Positions 8,605 through 17,167 of a stretch of DNA of 64,000 nucleotides are shown here, in pieces; positions within the stretch are counted from its first letter, which is position 1; each line of letters opens with the position of its first letter. The stretch comes from SHZL01 sp031362985 (GTDB lineage: Bacteria > Pseudomonadota > Gammaproteobacteria > Xanthomonadales > SZUA-36): the NCBI GenBank assembly GCA_031362985.1, contig JANLTO010000018.1, forward strand, positions 1-64,000. The letters run 5' to 3'. The notes beneath the pieces were generated by a model. The model was not told the DNA's origin. It saw only the letters and a list, made by a program, of their open reading frames with translations, and did not search any database. The translations under genes and the position numbers were made by a program.

Positions 8605-9342
8605 TCAGAACATGCCGGGTACTAGTATCTTTCGACCGGGCGGGTAATCGGCAAAGGTCTGGTGGTACCAACGGTGGTTGGCCATCGCCCGGGGGACAAG
8701 ATTGCACGCGGTAAAAAGCGCAAATGCCAAACCTGCCCATGACCAGGTCAGGACTGCCCAGCCTGACCACTGCAGGACTTCGCCGAGATAGTTTGGGTTG
8801 CTGACCCGGTTGAACCATACGCCACAGGGAATGCGGTACCCGGAAAATCCATCTTCCCTGAGCTTGCGAATGGTCCGGTCCGAGCTGAAGTGCAGCCAGA
8901 ATCCTGCGACGAACAAAACGAACCCGAGCACAAAATGCCAGCTCAGCAACGCTCCGCCAGAGAATGCATTGGCCAACAGAGCCTCAGCATTGTTGTAGCC
9001 GTTCAGCGTGTTGAACGAAATGGCAAACAGCACCAGCAGCACCGGAAAGTTCTTTCCCGATGGTCGCATCAGGGCAGGGAAGGCAACGGTTCGATATCCA
9101 TAGTGGGCAGTCCACATGAACCAGGGAACCAGGACGGTAACAGTCAGTGCCTGGTGACTGGTGAGCAGCGCAATCCCGATGACGAGTAATGCGGGTAGCT
9201 CCATCAGGAACCATGCGAGGCGGTTTGGCAGCACCGGCCCCCACCCGGAGGAGAAATGCCGACCATAGGGTGCGGTAATATACAGCAGGGCGATAAGCAC
9301 CAGCGGGCATAGAAGGAATTGGAAGAAAACCGGGCTGCTCAT
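8605..9342 (-). CDS. Steroid 5-alpha-reductase-like integral membrane enzyme
   Basis: The protein is about 245 residues with several membrane segments. The C-terminal half carries the PF02544-type signature: VSNPNYLGE, WSWAGLAFALFTACNL, then RAMANHRWYHQTFADYPPGRKILVPG, which lines up well with the ends of animal SRD5A enzymes. The N-terminal part also has the APYGRH and ELPAL landmarks. The family reduces C=C bonds next to a carbonyl with NADPH; the bacterial substrate is unknown. The ATG at 9342 (MSSPVFFQF) suits the first membrane helix better than the upstream start at 9408. Confidence 0.8.
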   Translation of the reverse strand: MSSPVFFQFLLCPLVLIALLYITAPYGRHFSSGWGPVLPNRLAWFLMELPALLVIGIALLTSHQALTVTVLVPWFMWTAHYGYRTVAFPALMRPSGKNFPVLLVLFAISFNTLNGYNNAEALLANAFSGGALLSWHFVLGFVLFVAGFWLHFSSDRTIRKLREDGFSGYRIPCGVWFNRVSNPNYLGEVLQWSGWAVLTWSWAGLAFALFTACNLVPRAMANHRWYHQTFADYPPGRKILVPGMF

Positions 9343-9589
9343 CGAAACATGATGCCAGACGTCGGGCAAAAAGGTGCAACATGTCTCAGATGCCAGAAGG
9401 GTCCGCACCTATCATAAGAACTCCAACTCCCTAAATGTGCCCACATCCACCGCAGGCGGAATCGATCCATGCAACGGCCACTCTGCGACCGACCCGGTCA
9501 CCGCTGCGCATGTCAGGTGCGGAAGTAATCGTGCCGAAAACTTGTGGTCGGGGATCATGGGGAGCCTGCCGGTTTCGTAAATTTGCCTG

Positions 9590-9868
9590 GCCCGAATGTT
9601 CTTGCTCAGTGGCACGGGCTGCCCCTGCGGACCGGACGAAGCTACAAATCAGACAGGGCTCTCAAACTGGGATAGCTCTTACTTAACGGCCACGAGTTCA
9701 TCATTGGCCACTCGCTCAATTTCCTGCAACACCTCGAGATTTTGAAGCTGTACTGCTTGTTCTTCAGAATTTGGGGCCAAACCGCCATTAAGGTCCCCCC
9801 GAATCGACGCGAGGCGCTCGAGCAATTCATTTTTTGCGCACCAGCAGTTGATGTTTGGACCTTTCCAC
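9590..9868 (-). pseudogene. Broken TraR/DksA-family zinc-finger gene
   Basis: A GTG at 9868 is preceded 9 bases upstream by AAGGAG (9878-9883). It reads VERSKHQLLVRK, then hits a run of six A where one extra base shifts the frame. In the next frame the text continues NELLERLASIRGDLNG and EEQAVQLQNLEVLQEI up to VAVK, then a TAA at 9679-9681. Removing one A restores the N-terminal coiled coil of a short TraR/DksA-type protein. After the TAA the same frame gives ELSQFES and later GQPVPLS, weak traces of the zinc-finger half. Two independent lesions argue for decay. The rest of 9343-9590 holds nothing I recognise. Confidence 0.5.
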
Positions 9869-10008
9869 AGCTTTGTGCTCCTTAAACTTTCCCGGGATTC
9901 AGCCTACTGGCTGACCTGAGCGCAACCAATGACCCCGGTCAACCAAACAGCGACAAGGTCAGATAGAATGGTAGTGCGCATATACACCACTCTTTGGAGA
10001 GCAATGTC

Positions 10009-10461
10009 ATGGCCGGATACAAAACGATAGCGGTTGCAATTGATCTGAGTAACGAATCCAAACCCGTAATCCAGAGGGCGCTTGATGTGGCTTCGGCGGA
10101 CACTCGTATACACCTCGTCTACGTTCAGGAGCCAATGGATTCGGTCTACATGGGAGTTGTTCCGTACGGGCCTGTTTTTGTGGGCATGAACGAAGTCGAA
10201 GAGAATCTGAAAACGGAATTGAAGAGTAAGTTGAATGCTCTAGGCATTGAGTTTGGGATCCAGCCGGAGTGCAGGCATTTCCTGAATGGGGCTCCTGCAA
10301 AGGAAATTCACCGTTTTAATGACGAAAACAATGTTGAGCTGGTCGTGTTGGGTACCCACGGGCAAAAGGGTGTTCAGCTTCTGCTCGGGGCAACTGCAAA
10401 TTCAGTTTTGCATGGGTCAAATTGCGACGTGCTCGCAGTTCGCATAAGGGACAGCGAGTGA
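10009..10461 (+). CDS. Universal stress protein, UspA family
   Basis: This is a single Usp domain of 150 residues. It starts YKTIAVAIDLSNES and has the ATP-binding loop near the end in the form LVVLGTHGQKGVQLLLGATANSVLHGSNCDVLAVR, so the G-x2-G-x9-G(S/T) pattern is mostly kept. The ATG at 10009 is preferred over an upstream TTG because TTGGAGAG lies just before it. Usp proteins help survival under starvation or stress; the specific role is unknown. A DUF2238 gene follows 9 bp later in the same direction. Confidence 0.88.
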   Translation: MAGYKTIAVAIDLSNESKPVIQRALDVASADTRIHLVYVQEPMDSVYMGVVPYGPVFVGMNEVEENLKTELKSKLNALGIEFGIQPECRHFLNGAPAKEIHRFNDENNVELVVLGTHGQKGVQLLLGATANSVLHGSNCDVLAVRIRDSE

Positions 10462-10470
10462 CTCCATGAC

Positions 10471-11088
10471 ATGATCTTGCACAGGCTGGGCTGGCTGGGC
10501 ATATTTTTTATGGTGCTGGCGTGGTCAGCCTGGAGGCCGCATGACTATGGCACCTGGTGGCTGGAGGTTATTCCGGCCCTGGTTGCGCTCGCGGTGTTGG
10601 TGGTAACCCGTAACTTGTTCCCGCTTACCTGGCTGGCCTATACCCTGATACTGGTTCACGCTCTGATCCTCATGGTTGGCGGCCACTACACCTACGCCGA
10701 AGTGCCCGCGGGTAACTGGATACAGGAGTGGGTGGGCGGGGCGCGTAATAACTACGACAAACTGGGCCATCTGGCCCAGGGATTCATCCCGGCAATAATT
10801 GCCCGGGAAGTATTGCTGCGCAACCATGTAATCGCCCGGCGCGGGTGGCTCGGGTTTATTGTAGTCTCGATCTGCATGGCGATCAGTGCATTCTACGAAT
10901 TAATCGAGTGGTGGGTTGCCTTGTTGAGCAAGGAAGCCGCAGAGTCTTTCCTGGGAACGCAAGGCTACGCATGGGATACTCAATCCGACATGTTTTATGC
11001 GCTGCTTGGGGCCGGTGCTGCCCTCATCCTGCTTTCGGGTTTGCACGACCGGCAGATTGCCGCCATGTGCAAAAACAATCAGACCTAA
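10471..11088 (+). CDS. DUF2238 (YjdF-like) membrane protein
   Basis: The product has 205 residues with about six hydrophobic segments. Family landmarks are YDKLGHLAQGF, then SAFYELIEWW, then LGTQGYAWDTQSDMFYALLGA. This pattern of conserved D, H, E and W residues within membrane helices is characteristic of DUF2238. The function is unknown. It starts 9 bp after the UspA gene and ends 16 bp before the AlkB-like gene, suggesting a three-gene transcript. Confidence 0.82.
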   Translation: MILHRLGWLGIFFMVLAWSAWRPHDYGTWWLEVIPALVALAVLVVTRNLFPLTWLAYTLILVHALILMVGGHYTYAEVPAGNWIQEWVGGARNNYDKLGHLAQGFIPAIIAREVLLRNHVIARRGWLGFIVVSICMAISAFYELIEWWVALLSKEAAESFLGTQGYAWDTQSDMFYALLGAGAALILLSGLHDRQIAAMCKNNQT

Positions 11089-11104
11089 GTTCCCTTTCCT
11101 GCCA

Positions 11105-11707
11105 ATGACCCGGTCAATTGTTGTGGACGGACTTCGTCCGGAAGCAGATTTTTGCTACGTCGCGGGCTTCCTCCCGGCCAAAACCGCCAACCGCCTTCTG
11201 CAGTGCTTATGGCAGGAGCTTAAATGGAGCCAGCAAGACATAACACTCTTTGGGCGTAATGTTCCACAACCGCGATTGACCAGCTGGTATGGTGACCTGG
11301 ATGCGCACTACTCGTACAGCAGGCTGCGACTTGACCCCTTGCCTTGGCACCCCGATTTGCTCGAGTTACGTCGGATGTTAGTAGAAAAATTGCGGCGCGA
11401 TTTCAATTCGGTGCTTGCTAATGCCTATCGGAATGGTCAAGACAGCATGGGTTGGCATGCGGATGATGAGAAGGAGTTGGGTCCCAAACCATTCATAGCG
11501 TCGCTGAGCCTGGGCCAAACCCGGCGATTTCTAATAAAGGATAAGCAGGGAAGGGGCATCAGGTCAGTTTCCCTCCAGATGGAATCCGGTAGCTTGCTGG
11601 TAATGCAAGGTGACTCCCAATCCCGTTACATGCATGCGCTTCCCAAAACCAGGAAACCTGCAGGCTTAAGGATCAACCTGACGTTTCGACAGGTATTCAG
11701 GCCGTGA
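11105..11707 (+). CDS. AlkB-like 2-oxoglutarate/Fe(II) dioxygenase
   Basis: This 200-residue protein resembles the AlkB-homologue group that demethylates alkylated nucleic acid bases. Iron ligands are His118 and Asp120 in WHADDE and His177 in YMHALP. Arg189 and Arg195 in RINLTFR bind 2-oxoglutarate. PRLTSWYGD upstream is the usual substrate-loop motif. The ATG at 11105 is preferred over the longer reading from 10997, which would overlap the DUF2238 gene. Its 3' end overlaps the dxs stop by 11 bp on the opposite strand. Confidence 0.9.
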   Translation: MTRSIVVDGLRPEADFCYVAGFLPAKTANRLLQCLWQELKWSQQDITLFGRNVPQPRLTSWYGDLDAHYSYSRLRLDPLPWHPDLLELRRMLVEKLRRDFNSVLANAYRNGQDSMGWHADDEKELGPKPFIASLSLGQTRRFLIKDKQGRGIRSVSLQMESGSLLVMQGDSQSRYMHALPKTRKPAGLRINLTFRQVFRP

Positions 11708-13616
11708 TTTTTCGGACAGTACTGGGTATGGCACCCTCGCTCAGTAGTTGTTGAAAGTCTTCGATCTGAGCCTGGATGCCTGTGGCGTCCAGTCGAGCCC
11801 GGCCCAGGCATTCTTCTCGCGAGCCGTGCTCGATAAACAAGTCTTGGAGGCCAATATTCAATACCGGCAGCACAATACCCGCTGCAGCCAGAACCTCGTT
11901 CACACCGCTGCCGGCACCTCCCGTGATGGCATTCTCCTCTACGGTTACAAGGTAATCATGCCGGTGCGCGGCATCCATGATGGCATCCCGATCAAGTGGC
12001 TTTACGAATCGCATGTTGAAAAGGGTAGCGTTCAGGCGTGTCGCAACGGCACGGGACGGCTCGACCATGCTGCCGAAGGCCAGGATGGCAAGACCCGCGC
12101 CCTCGCGTACCGAACAGGCTTTACCAATGGGTAATTCCTGCATGTTCGATGCGATGGATGCACCAGGACCACCGCCGCGAGGGTAACGGACCGCAGCAGG
12201 GCCTTCGTGACGGAAACCGGTATAGAGCATTTGACGACATTCGTTCTCATCGGATGGCGCCATAATCACCATATTGGGGATGCAGCGGAGGAAGCTGAGA
12301 TCGAAGCTGCCGGCATGGGTTGGGCCATCCGGGCCCACGAGCCCGGCGCGGTCGATGGCGAACAGAACCGGCAAGTTTTGCAGTGCGACATCGTGGATCA
12401 GCTGATCATAACCACGCTGTAGAAAAGTACTGTAAATGGCCACCACCGGATGTGCGCCTTCACACGCCATTCCAGCCGCCAGGGTTATGCTGTGTTGCTC
12501 CGCGATACCCACATCGAAATACCGTCTCGGGAACAACTGATGAAATTCCACCATCCCGGAGCCTTCTCTCATTGCGGGGGTAATAGCAAGCAAGCGTTTA
12601 TCGATCGCTGCCATATCGCATAGCCACTTTCCGAAAACATCCGTGTAGCTGGGCTTTTTGGGAGCCGTAGTGACTTCTTTCTCGATACCACGGGCCGGAT
12701 CAAAAGGCGCTACGGCATGGTATTTCACCGGGTCTTCTTCTGCCGGGGCATAGCCTTTACCTTTGGCGGTAATGATATGCAGCAGGTTTGGGCCTTTGAT
12801 GTCGCGGGCTGTGCGAATAGTGCGAATAAGGGTAGGAAGATCATGCCCGTCAATTGGTCCAAGGTAGTTGAAACCCAGTTCCTCAAAAAGCGTGCTGGGC
12901 ATGACCATGCCCTTGATGTGTTCTTCCCAGCGACTGACAAACCGCCAGGTGCGTGAATCCCGGTGCATCAGTCTCTTGCTCCGTTCCCTTATACCTGTAA
13001 CCGTTGGTCCACTCATGAGGCGGCCAAGCATCTTGGTCAGCGCGCCTACATTTGGCGAGATTGACATCTGGTTTTCATTCAGTACAACCAGCAAGTCAGT
13101 GTCCAGGGCTCCGCCGTGGTTCAAGGCCTCGTAGGCCATTCCTGCAGTCATGGCGCCGTCACCAATCACGGCAACACATCGCCGCTCGTTGCCGAGGGCT
13201 TGTGAGGCAATGGCCATGCCCAGTGCTGCGCTGATTGAGGTAGACGAATGCCCTGTGCCAAACGTGTCGTACGGACTTTCCTCGCGCTTCGGAAAAGGGG
13301 CCAGGCCCTGGTGCTTCTTGATGGTCCTGATGCGGTCGGCGCGCTCACACAGAATTTTGTGTGGATACGCCTGGTGTCCCACATCCCAAACGATGCGGTC
13401 GTGCGGTGTTTCGTAGAGATAATGCAAGGCTACGGTTAACTCTACGCAGCCAAGGCCTGCGCCGAAATGGCCGCCGCTGCTGGAAACGGATTCGACCAGG
13501 AACTGGCGGAGCTCGTCTGCCAGCTGAGGTAACTGGCTCTCATCAAGCGTGCGCAAATCAGCTGGATTCTCGACCCGGTGCAATAGCGGATAAATCTCTG
13601 GATTCATGTTCTGCAT
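11697..13616 (-). CDS. dxs: 1-deoxy-D-xylulose-5-phosphate synthase
   Basis: Dxs condenses pyruvate and glyceraldehyde 3-phosphate, the first step of the MEP route to isoprenoids and a source for thiamine and pyridoxal. The 639-residue length is normal. The N-terminal thiamine-diphosphate part has SSSGGHFGAGLGCVE, DVGHQAYPHKIL and GDGAMTAGMAYEALN. The central part has FDVGIAEQHS and the transketolase-type GPDGPTHAGSFDLSFLR. A second Met three codons in (13607) could be the start. It lies 24 bp after ispA, matching the xseB-ispA-dxs order of E. coli. Confidence 0.97.
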   Translation of the reverse strand: MQNMNPEIYPLLHRVENPADLRTLDESQLPQLADELRQFLVESVSSSGGHFGAGLGCVELTVALHYLYETPHDRIVWDVGHQAYPHKILCERADRIRTIKKHQGLAPFPKREESPYDTFGTGHSSTSISAALGMAIASQALGNERRCVAVIGDGAMTAGMAYEALNHGGALDTDLLVVLNENQMSISPNVGALTKMLGRLMSGPTVTGIRERSKRLMHRDSRTWRFVSRWEEHIKGMVMPSTLFEELGFNYLGPIDGHDLPTLIRTIRTARDIKGPNLLHIITAKGKGYAPAEEDPVKYHAVAPFDPARGIEKEVTTAPKKPSYTDVFGKWLCDMAAIDKRLLAITPAMREGSGMVEFHQLFPRRYFDVGIAEQHSITLAAGMACEGAHPVVAIYSTFLQRGYDQLIHDVALQNLPVLFAIDRAGLVGPDGPTHAGSFDLSFLRCIPNMVIMAPSDENECRQMLYTGFRHEGPAAVRYPRGGGPGASIASNMQELPIGKACSVREGAGLAILAFGSMVEPSRAVATRLNATLFNMRFVKPLDRDAIMDAAHRHDYLVTVEENAITGGAGSGVNEVLAAAGIVLPVLNIGLQDLFIEHGSREECLGRARLDATGIQAQIEDFQQLLSEGAIPSTVRKITA

Positions 13617-13640
13617 ATTATCTTTGTTAGGGTTTTAGTG

Positions 13641-14549
13641 CTAACGGTCCCGGTTGATCATATAGTCGGCAAGCCAGGCCAGAACGGCAGTGTCGCCATC
13701 CAGTTTGGCCAGGGATGCCAGTGCGTCGTCACGCAGCTGCCTGGCGCGCTCACGTGAAGCGGCCAGGCCTATCAGAGCAGGGAAAGTTGGCTTGTCATGT
13801 GCTGCGTCGGCATTGATACTTTTCCCAAGGTTTGCAGGGTCTCCTGTGACATCAAGAATGTCGTCCTGAATTTGGAATCCGAGCCCGACACAGTAACCGA
13901 AATGGTCCAGGGTCCGCAGGGTGGCTTCATCGCTTTTAGCCACAATTGCGGGGGCAATCAAGCAGGTGCGTATCAGTGCCCCGGTCTTTAACTCGTGTAT
14001 ATGTTCGAGCTGATTGATGTCCGGCGTCCTTCCTGCAATCAGCAAATCCAGCATCTGTCCGCCGGCCATTCCTCCTGATCCGCAGGCTGCAGCTAATTCG
14101 CGCACGAGCCGAATGGCAATTTCCGGCCGGTCCCCCAACTCAACAGCCAAGGTCTGGAATGCCAGGGCCTGTAAGGCATCACCTGCCAGGATGGCGGTGG
14201 CCTCATCAAACTGCAGATGACAGGTTGCGCGGCCACGGCGCAGATCATCATCATCCATTGCCGGCAGATCGTCGTGGATCAGCGAGTAGGCGTGAATGAG
14301 CTCTACCGAACACGCGATTGCCGAGAGTTCTTCAGGCGCCAGCCCGACTGCCACGCCTGCAGCGTACACCAGCATTGGCCTGATGCGCTTGCCTCCCGAA
14401 AGCGCTGAATACGTCATGGCCTGATGTAAACGGCCCGGCTCGGGCGCAGCCAACGAGAGCCGTTGTGCCAGTTCGCCTTCGAACCTCTGTTGCCAGGCAA
14501 TTACAATTGCGCTGGCGTCAGGCGGAATCGGCAACGTGTGTTTGTCCAT
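13641..14549 (-). CDS. ispA: Farnesyl diphosphate synthase (geranyltranstransferase)
   Basis: IspA condenses IPP with DMAPP and GPP to give farnesyl diphosphate, used for quinone and undecaprenol synthesis. The first aspartate-rich motif is LIHDDLPAMDDDDLRRG, with GKRIRPMLVY before it. The second is GLGFQIQDDILDVTGD. I prefer the ATG at 14549 (MDKHTLPIPPD), giving about 302 residues; an upstream reading to 14591 is less likely. The start lies inside the end of xseB by about 30 bp, so translation is probably coupled. Confidence 0.95.
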   Translation of the reverse strand: MDKHTLPIPPDASAIVIAWQQRFEGELAQRLSLAAPEPGRLHQAMTYSALSGGKRIRPMLVYAAGVAVGLAPEELSAIACSVELIHAYSLIHDDLPAMDDDDLRRGRATCHLQFDEATAILAGDALQALAFQTLAVELGDRPEIAIRLVRELAAACGSGGMAGGQMLDLLIAGRTPDINQLEHIHELKTGALIRTCLIAPAIVAKSDEATLRTLDHFGYCVGLGFQIQDDILDVTGDPANLGKSINADAAHDKPTFPALIGLAASRERARQLRDDALASLAKLDGDTAVLAWLADYMINRDR

Positions 14550-14751
14550 CTGGATTAGTAGCGAGGAGTTCGACCGCTTTTTGCGCTTCATCCAGCACGG
14601 ATTGACAGTGACGGGTCAGTTCAACACCCCGTTTGAAACACGCCAGAGACTGGTCGAGACTCAAATCCCCTGATTCCAGCTTGGAGACTAACCCTTCAAG
14701 TTCCGATATAGCGCTTTCAAAATCAGGTTTCTTGTCTTGTTTGTTACTCAT
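14518..14751 (-). CDS. xseB: Exodeoxyribonuclease VII small subunit
   Basis: XseB packs against XseA in the single-strand exonuclease VII complex. The 77-residue product (from the ATG at 14751, MSNKQDKKPDF) has the typical FESAISELEGLVSKLESGDLSL..SL..F..G..L pattern of the two-helix fold. Eleven further upstream residues are possible, but they would overlap tilS more. It overlaps tilS by 8 bp and ispA by about 30 bp, a tightly packed operon. No xseA is in the window. Confidence 0.93.
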   Translation of the reverse strand: MSNKQDKKPDFESAISELEGLVSKLESGDLSLDQSLACFKRGVELTRHCQSVLDEAQKAVELLATNPDGQTHVADSA

Positions 14752-16132
14752 GGCACCTGTCATTCCTTTCAGCAGATTGGACACTAACCGACTTCAATTT
14801 ACGCAGCAATGGGTGAATCGGATGCCAATGCAAGCGCACCTGGTATTCATTCAGCCATTGGCCCAGCCGGGGCTCCGTGGCGCAGTCACCCAGGGCCACA
14901 GCATCTTCATTCCAGTAAAGCACCGGCACCGCTTGGCGTAACCAGGGTGGAATACCCCGTTCACGCAGCAAATCCATGAGCTTTCGCCGGGGTCCTGATG
15001 AATGCAGCTTCATGCGAGCGCCCTCTGTGACTGGTCCAACTTGCCATCCGGGTGGGGTGATTGCTCCACGTCCCGACAACTGGAGGTTGCCAAATTCAGA
15101 GCCCAAATCCAGGCAATCTCCCGACTTCCATGCGAATGCCGGGTCGAGTTTGGGGCAGGGCCAACCATGCCACCAGAGGAGACCCCGATGCCGCTTGATC
15201 GTTTGACCAGCCCATTTTAGTTCAGCCTGGTTGGTTTTTGTGGCAGTGGTGCGAAGCTGCTCCAGGAACTGCTGTAAGCGCTGCCTGGGCGGAGTAAGTT
15301 CGCCTTTTCCCCTGATCCACTGGCGCAAAATTGCGGTTTGCACTTCGTCCTGCAAATTCAGAAGCACATCAAGTGAGAGCGTGTGCTCGTCCAAAATTGG
15401 ATTGACATGGGGATGGGACAGCAGGCTTGCCAGCACGGCAGCTGATTCCCGTGAATTCCGGGAGGTTTGGTTCAGATTTTTGACCAGTCCAGGCCAGCGA
15501 CTTTCAAGTTCCGGAAATACTATATTGCGCAAGTAATTGCGATCAAATGACGTATCCAGGTTTGAAGGGTCTTGCAGCCAACTAATGCCACGTGAACGCA
15601 GGAATTCTTCGAGGCTGCAGCGGCGAAAATCCAATAGTGGCCGTGCAATCCAGCCTTTACCCAAGGACCGCAATGGCGGGACTCCAGCCAGACCATCAAG
15701 GCCACTGCCTCTCATGAGGTTGAGGAAGAGGGTTTCAGCATTGTCGTCTGCATGATGAGCGGTCAGGTAAACCTGTCCAGGTTCCAGAAAATTCTGTATA
15801 CAGGAATAGCGACCGTTCCTGGCTTGCTCTTCAGCGCTTTTCCCTTCCTTCAGTTCCAAATCAAGCCGAAAAACCCTGATCGGAATGTTTCTTTCCTCGC
15901 AGAATGATTGGCAGTGACTCTGCCAGTCATCAGCGGTCGCCTGCAGACCGTGGTTGAAATGCACAGCTGCGAATTCCGCCGGTAAATCCGGTTCCAGTTC
16001 CTTGAGCGCGACGAGCAGCGCTGTGGAGTCGGCACCCCCGCTGAAACCGACCCAGATCCTGGATGCAACGGGCAGTCGGGCAAGGCGCTCTTGCAATTGC
16101 CCGATTGAAAAACTAACAGCCAGTGTTTTCAC
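14744..16132 (-). CDS. tilS: tRNA(Ile)-lysidine synthase
   Basis: TilS attaches lysine to C34 of tRNA-Ile2, changing its anticodon to read AUA. The ATP PP-loop SGGADST is at residues 31-37, followed by AAVHFNHGLQ, then YLTAHHADDNAETLFLNLMRGSGLDGL and the RPLLDF segment. The 462-residue length includes the C-terminal substrate-binding domains (HSSGPRRKLMDLLRERGIPPW). The gene follows accA by 15 bp and overlaps xseB. Confidence 0.95.
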   Translation of the reverse strand: MKTLAVSFSIGQLQERLARLPVASRIWVGFSGGADSTALLVALKELEPDLPAEFAAVHFNHGLQATADDWQSHCQSFCEERNIPIRVFRLDLELKEGKSAEEQARNGRYSCIQNFLEPGQVYLTAHHADDNAETLFLNLMRGSGLDGLAGVPPLRSLGKGWIARPLLDFRRCSLEEFLRSRGISWLQDPSNLDTSFDRNYLRNIVFPELESRWPGLVKNLNQTSRNSRESAAVLASLLSHPHVNPILDEHTLSLDVLLNLQDEVQTAILRQWIRGKGELTPPRQRLQQFLEQLRTTATKTNQAELKWAGQTIKRHRGLLWWHGWPCPKLDPAFAWKSGDCLDLGSEFGNLQLSGRGAITPPGWQVGPVTEGARMKLHSSGPRRKLMDLLRERGIPPWLRQAVPVLYWNEDAVALGDCATEPRLGQWLNEYQVRLHWHPIHPLLRKLKSVSVQSAERNDRCHE

Positions 16133-16147
16133 AACGATGGCTGCGAA

Positions 16148-17104
16148 TTATTCCTGGAATTCGCCATAGGAAAGGAGACGCTGGTAACGTGACTCCAGTA
16201 AGGTGTCCACCGGCAGGCTACCCAGTTCCTCTAATTGACGCTCGATGCAGTCGGCGATTCTCCTGGCGACTTCATCCGGCTCTTTATGTGCGCCACCCAA
16301 GGGCTCGGGAATAATTTCATCGATCAAACCCAGGGCTTTCAGGCGATCTGAGGTGATGCCCAGTGCGGTGGCGGCCTCTTCGGCGTTGGCAGCATCCTTC
16401 CACAGGATGGATGCACATCCTTCCGGAGAAATGACCGAATAGGTGCTGTATTCCAGCATGTTGACCCGGTCACCGACACCGATGGCCAGTGCGCCGCCAG
16501 ACCCTCCTTCGCCGATGATGGTACACACGATCGGAACTGGCAGACGCGACATCACTTCCAGGTTTCGGGCGATGGCTTCCGACTGGCCGCGCTCCTCAGC
16601 ACCAACCCCCGGGTAAGCCCCCGGAGTATCTATGAAGGTCAACAGCGGCAGGCGGAAACGAGCAGCAAAGTTCATCAGACGGAGGGCTTTGCGGTAACCC
16701 TCGGGCCTTGGCATGCCAAAATTGCGAAACACTTTTGCCTTGGTGTCGCGGCCCTTTTGCTGGCCGATGAACATGACCGCGCGTTGCCGGAAGCGTGCCA
16801 GGCCGCCGACAATTGCATGGTCATCGGCGAACGCTCTGTCACCATGCAGCTCATGAAAATCATCAAAAATCTTTTCAATGTAATCCAGGGAATACGGCCG
16901 TAACGGGTGGCGGCTTAATTGCGAAACTTGCCAGGGAGAAAGATTACTGAAAATAGTCTTTATCTTCTGCCGCATCTTTACCTGCAGCCGCTGGATTTCC
17001 TCATCGAGGTTGATGGCATTGTCGGAACCCACATTGCGCAGTTCATCAATTTTTGCCTGAAGTTCGGCAATGGGTTGTTCAAAATCCAGATGATTGGGGT
17101 TCAT
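16148..17104 (-). CDS. accA: Acetyl-CoA carboxylase carboxyltransferase subunit alpha
   Basis: AccA with AccD transfers carboxyl from carboxybiotin to acetyl-CoA, the committed step of fatty-acid synthesis. The 318-residue product starts with the AccA coiled N terminus (DFEQPIAELQAKIDEL) and contains FHELHGDRAFADDHAIVGG, FIDTPGAYPGVGAEERGQSEAIARNL and the oxyanion segment GEGGSGGALAIGVGD. The length and all blocks are normal. It sits in the minus-strand run between gluQ and tilS. Confidence 0.97.
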   Translation of the reverse strand: MNPNHLDFEQPIAELQAKIDELRNVGSDNAINLDEEIQRLQVKMRQKIKTIFSNLSPWQVSQLSRHPLRPYSLDYIEKIFDDFHELHGDRAFADDHAIVGGLARFRQRAVMFIGQQKGRDTKAKVFRNFGMPRPEGYRKALRLMNFAARFRLPLLTFIDTPGAYPGVGAEERGQSEAIARNLEVMSRLPVPIVCTIIGEGGSGGALAIGVGDRVNMLEYSTYSVISPEGCASILWKDAANAEEAATALGITSDRLKALGLIDEIIPEPLGGAHKEPDEVARRIADCIERQLEELGSLPVDTLLESRYQRLLSYGEFQE

Positions 17105-17167
17105 CGTCCGTTCTCAAGAATGTCCAGACTGTCATTATAACGTGACTGTGACAGGGGCCACACGGGT

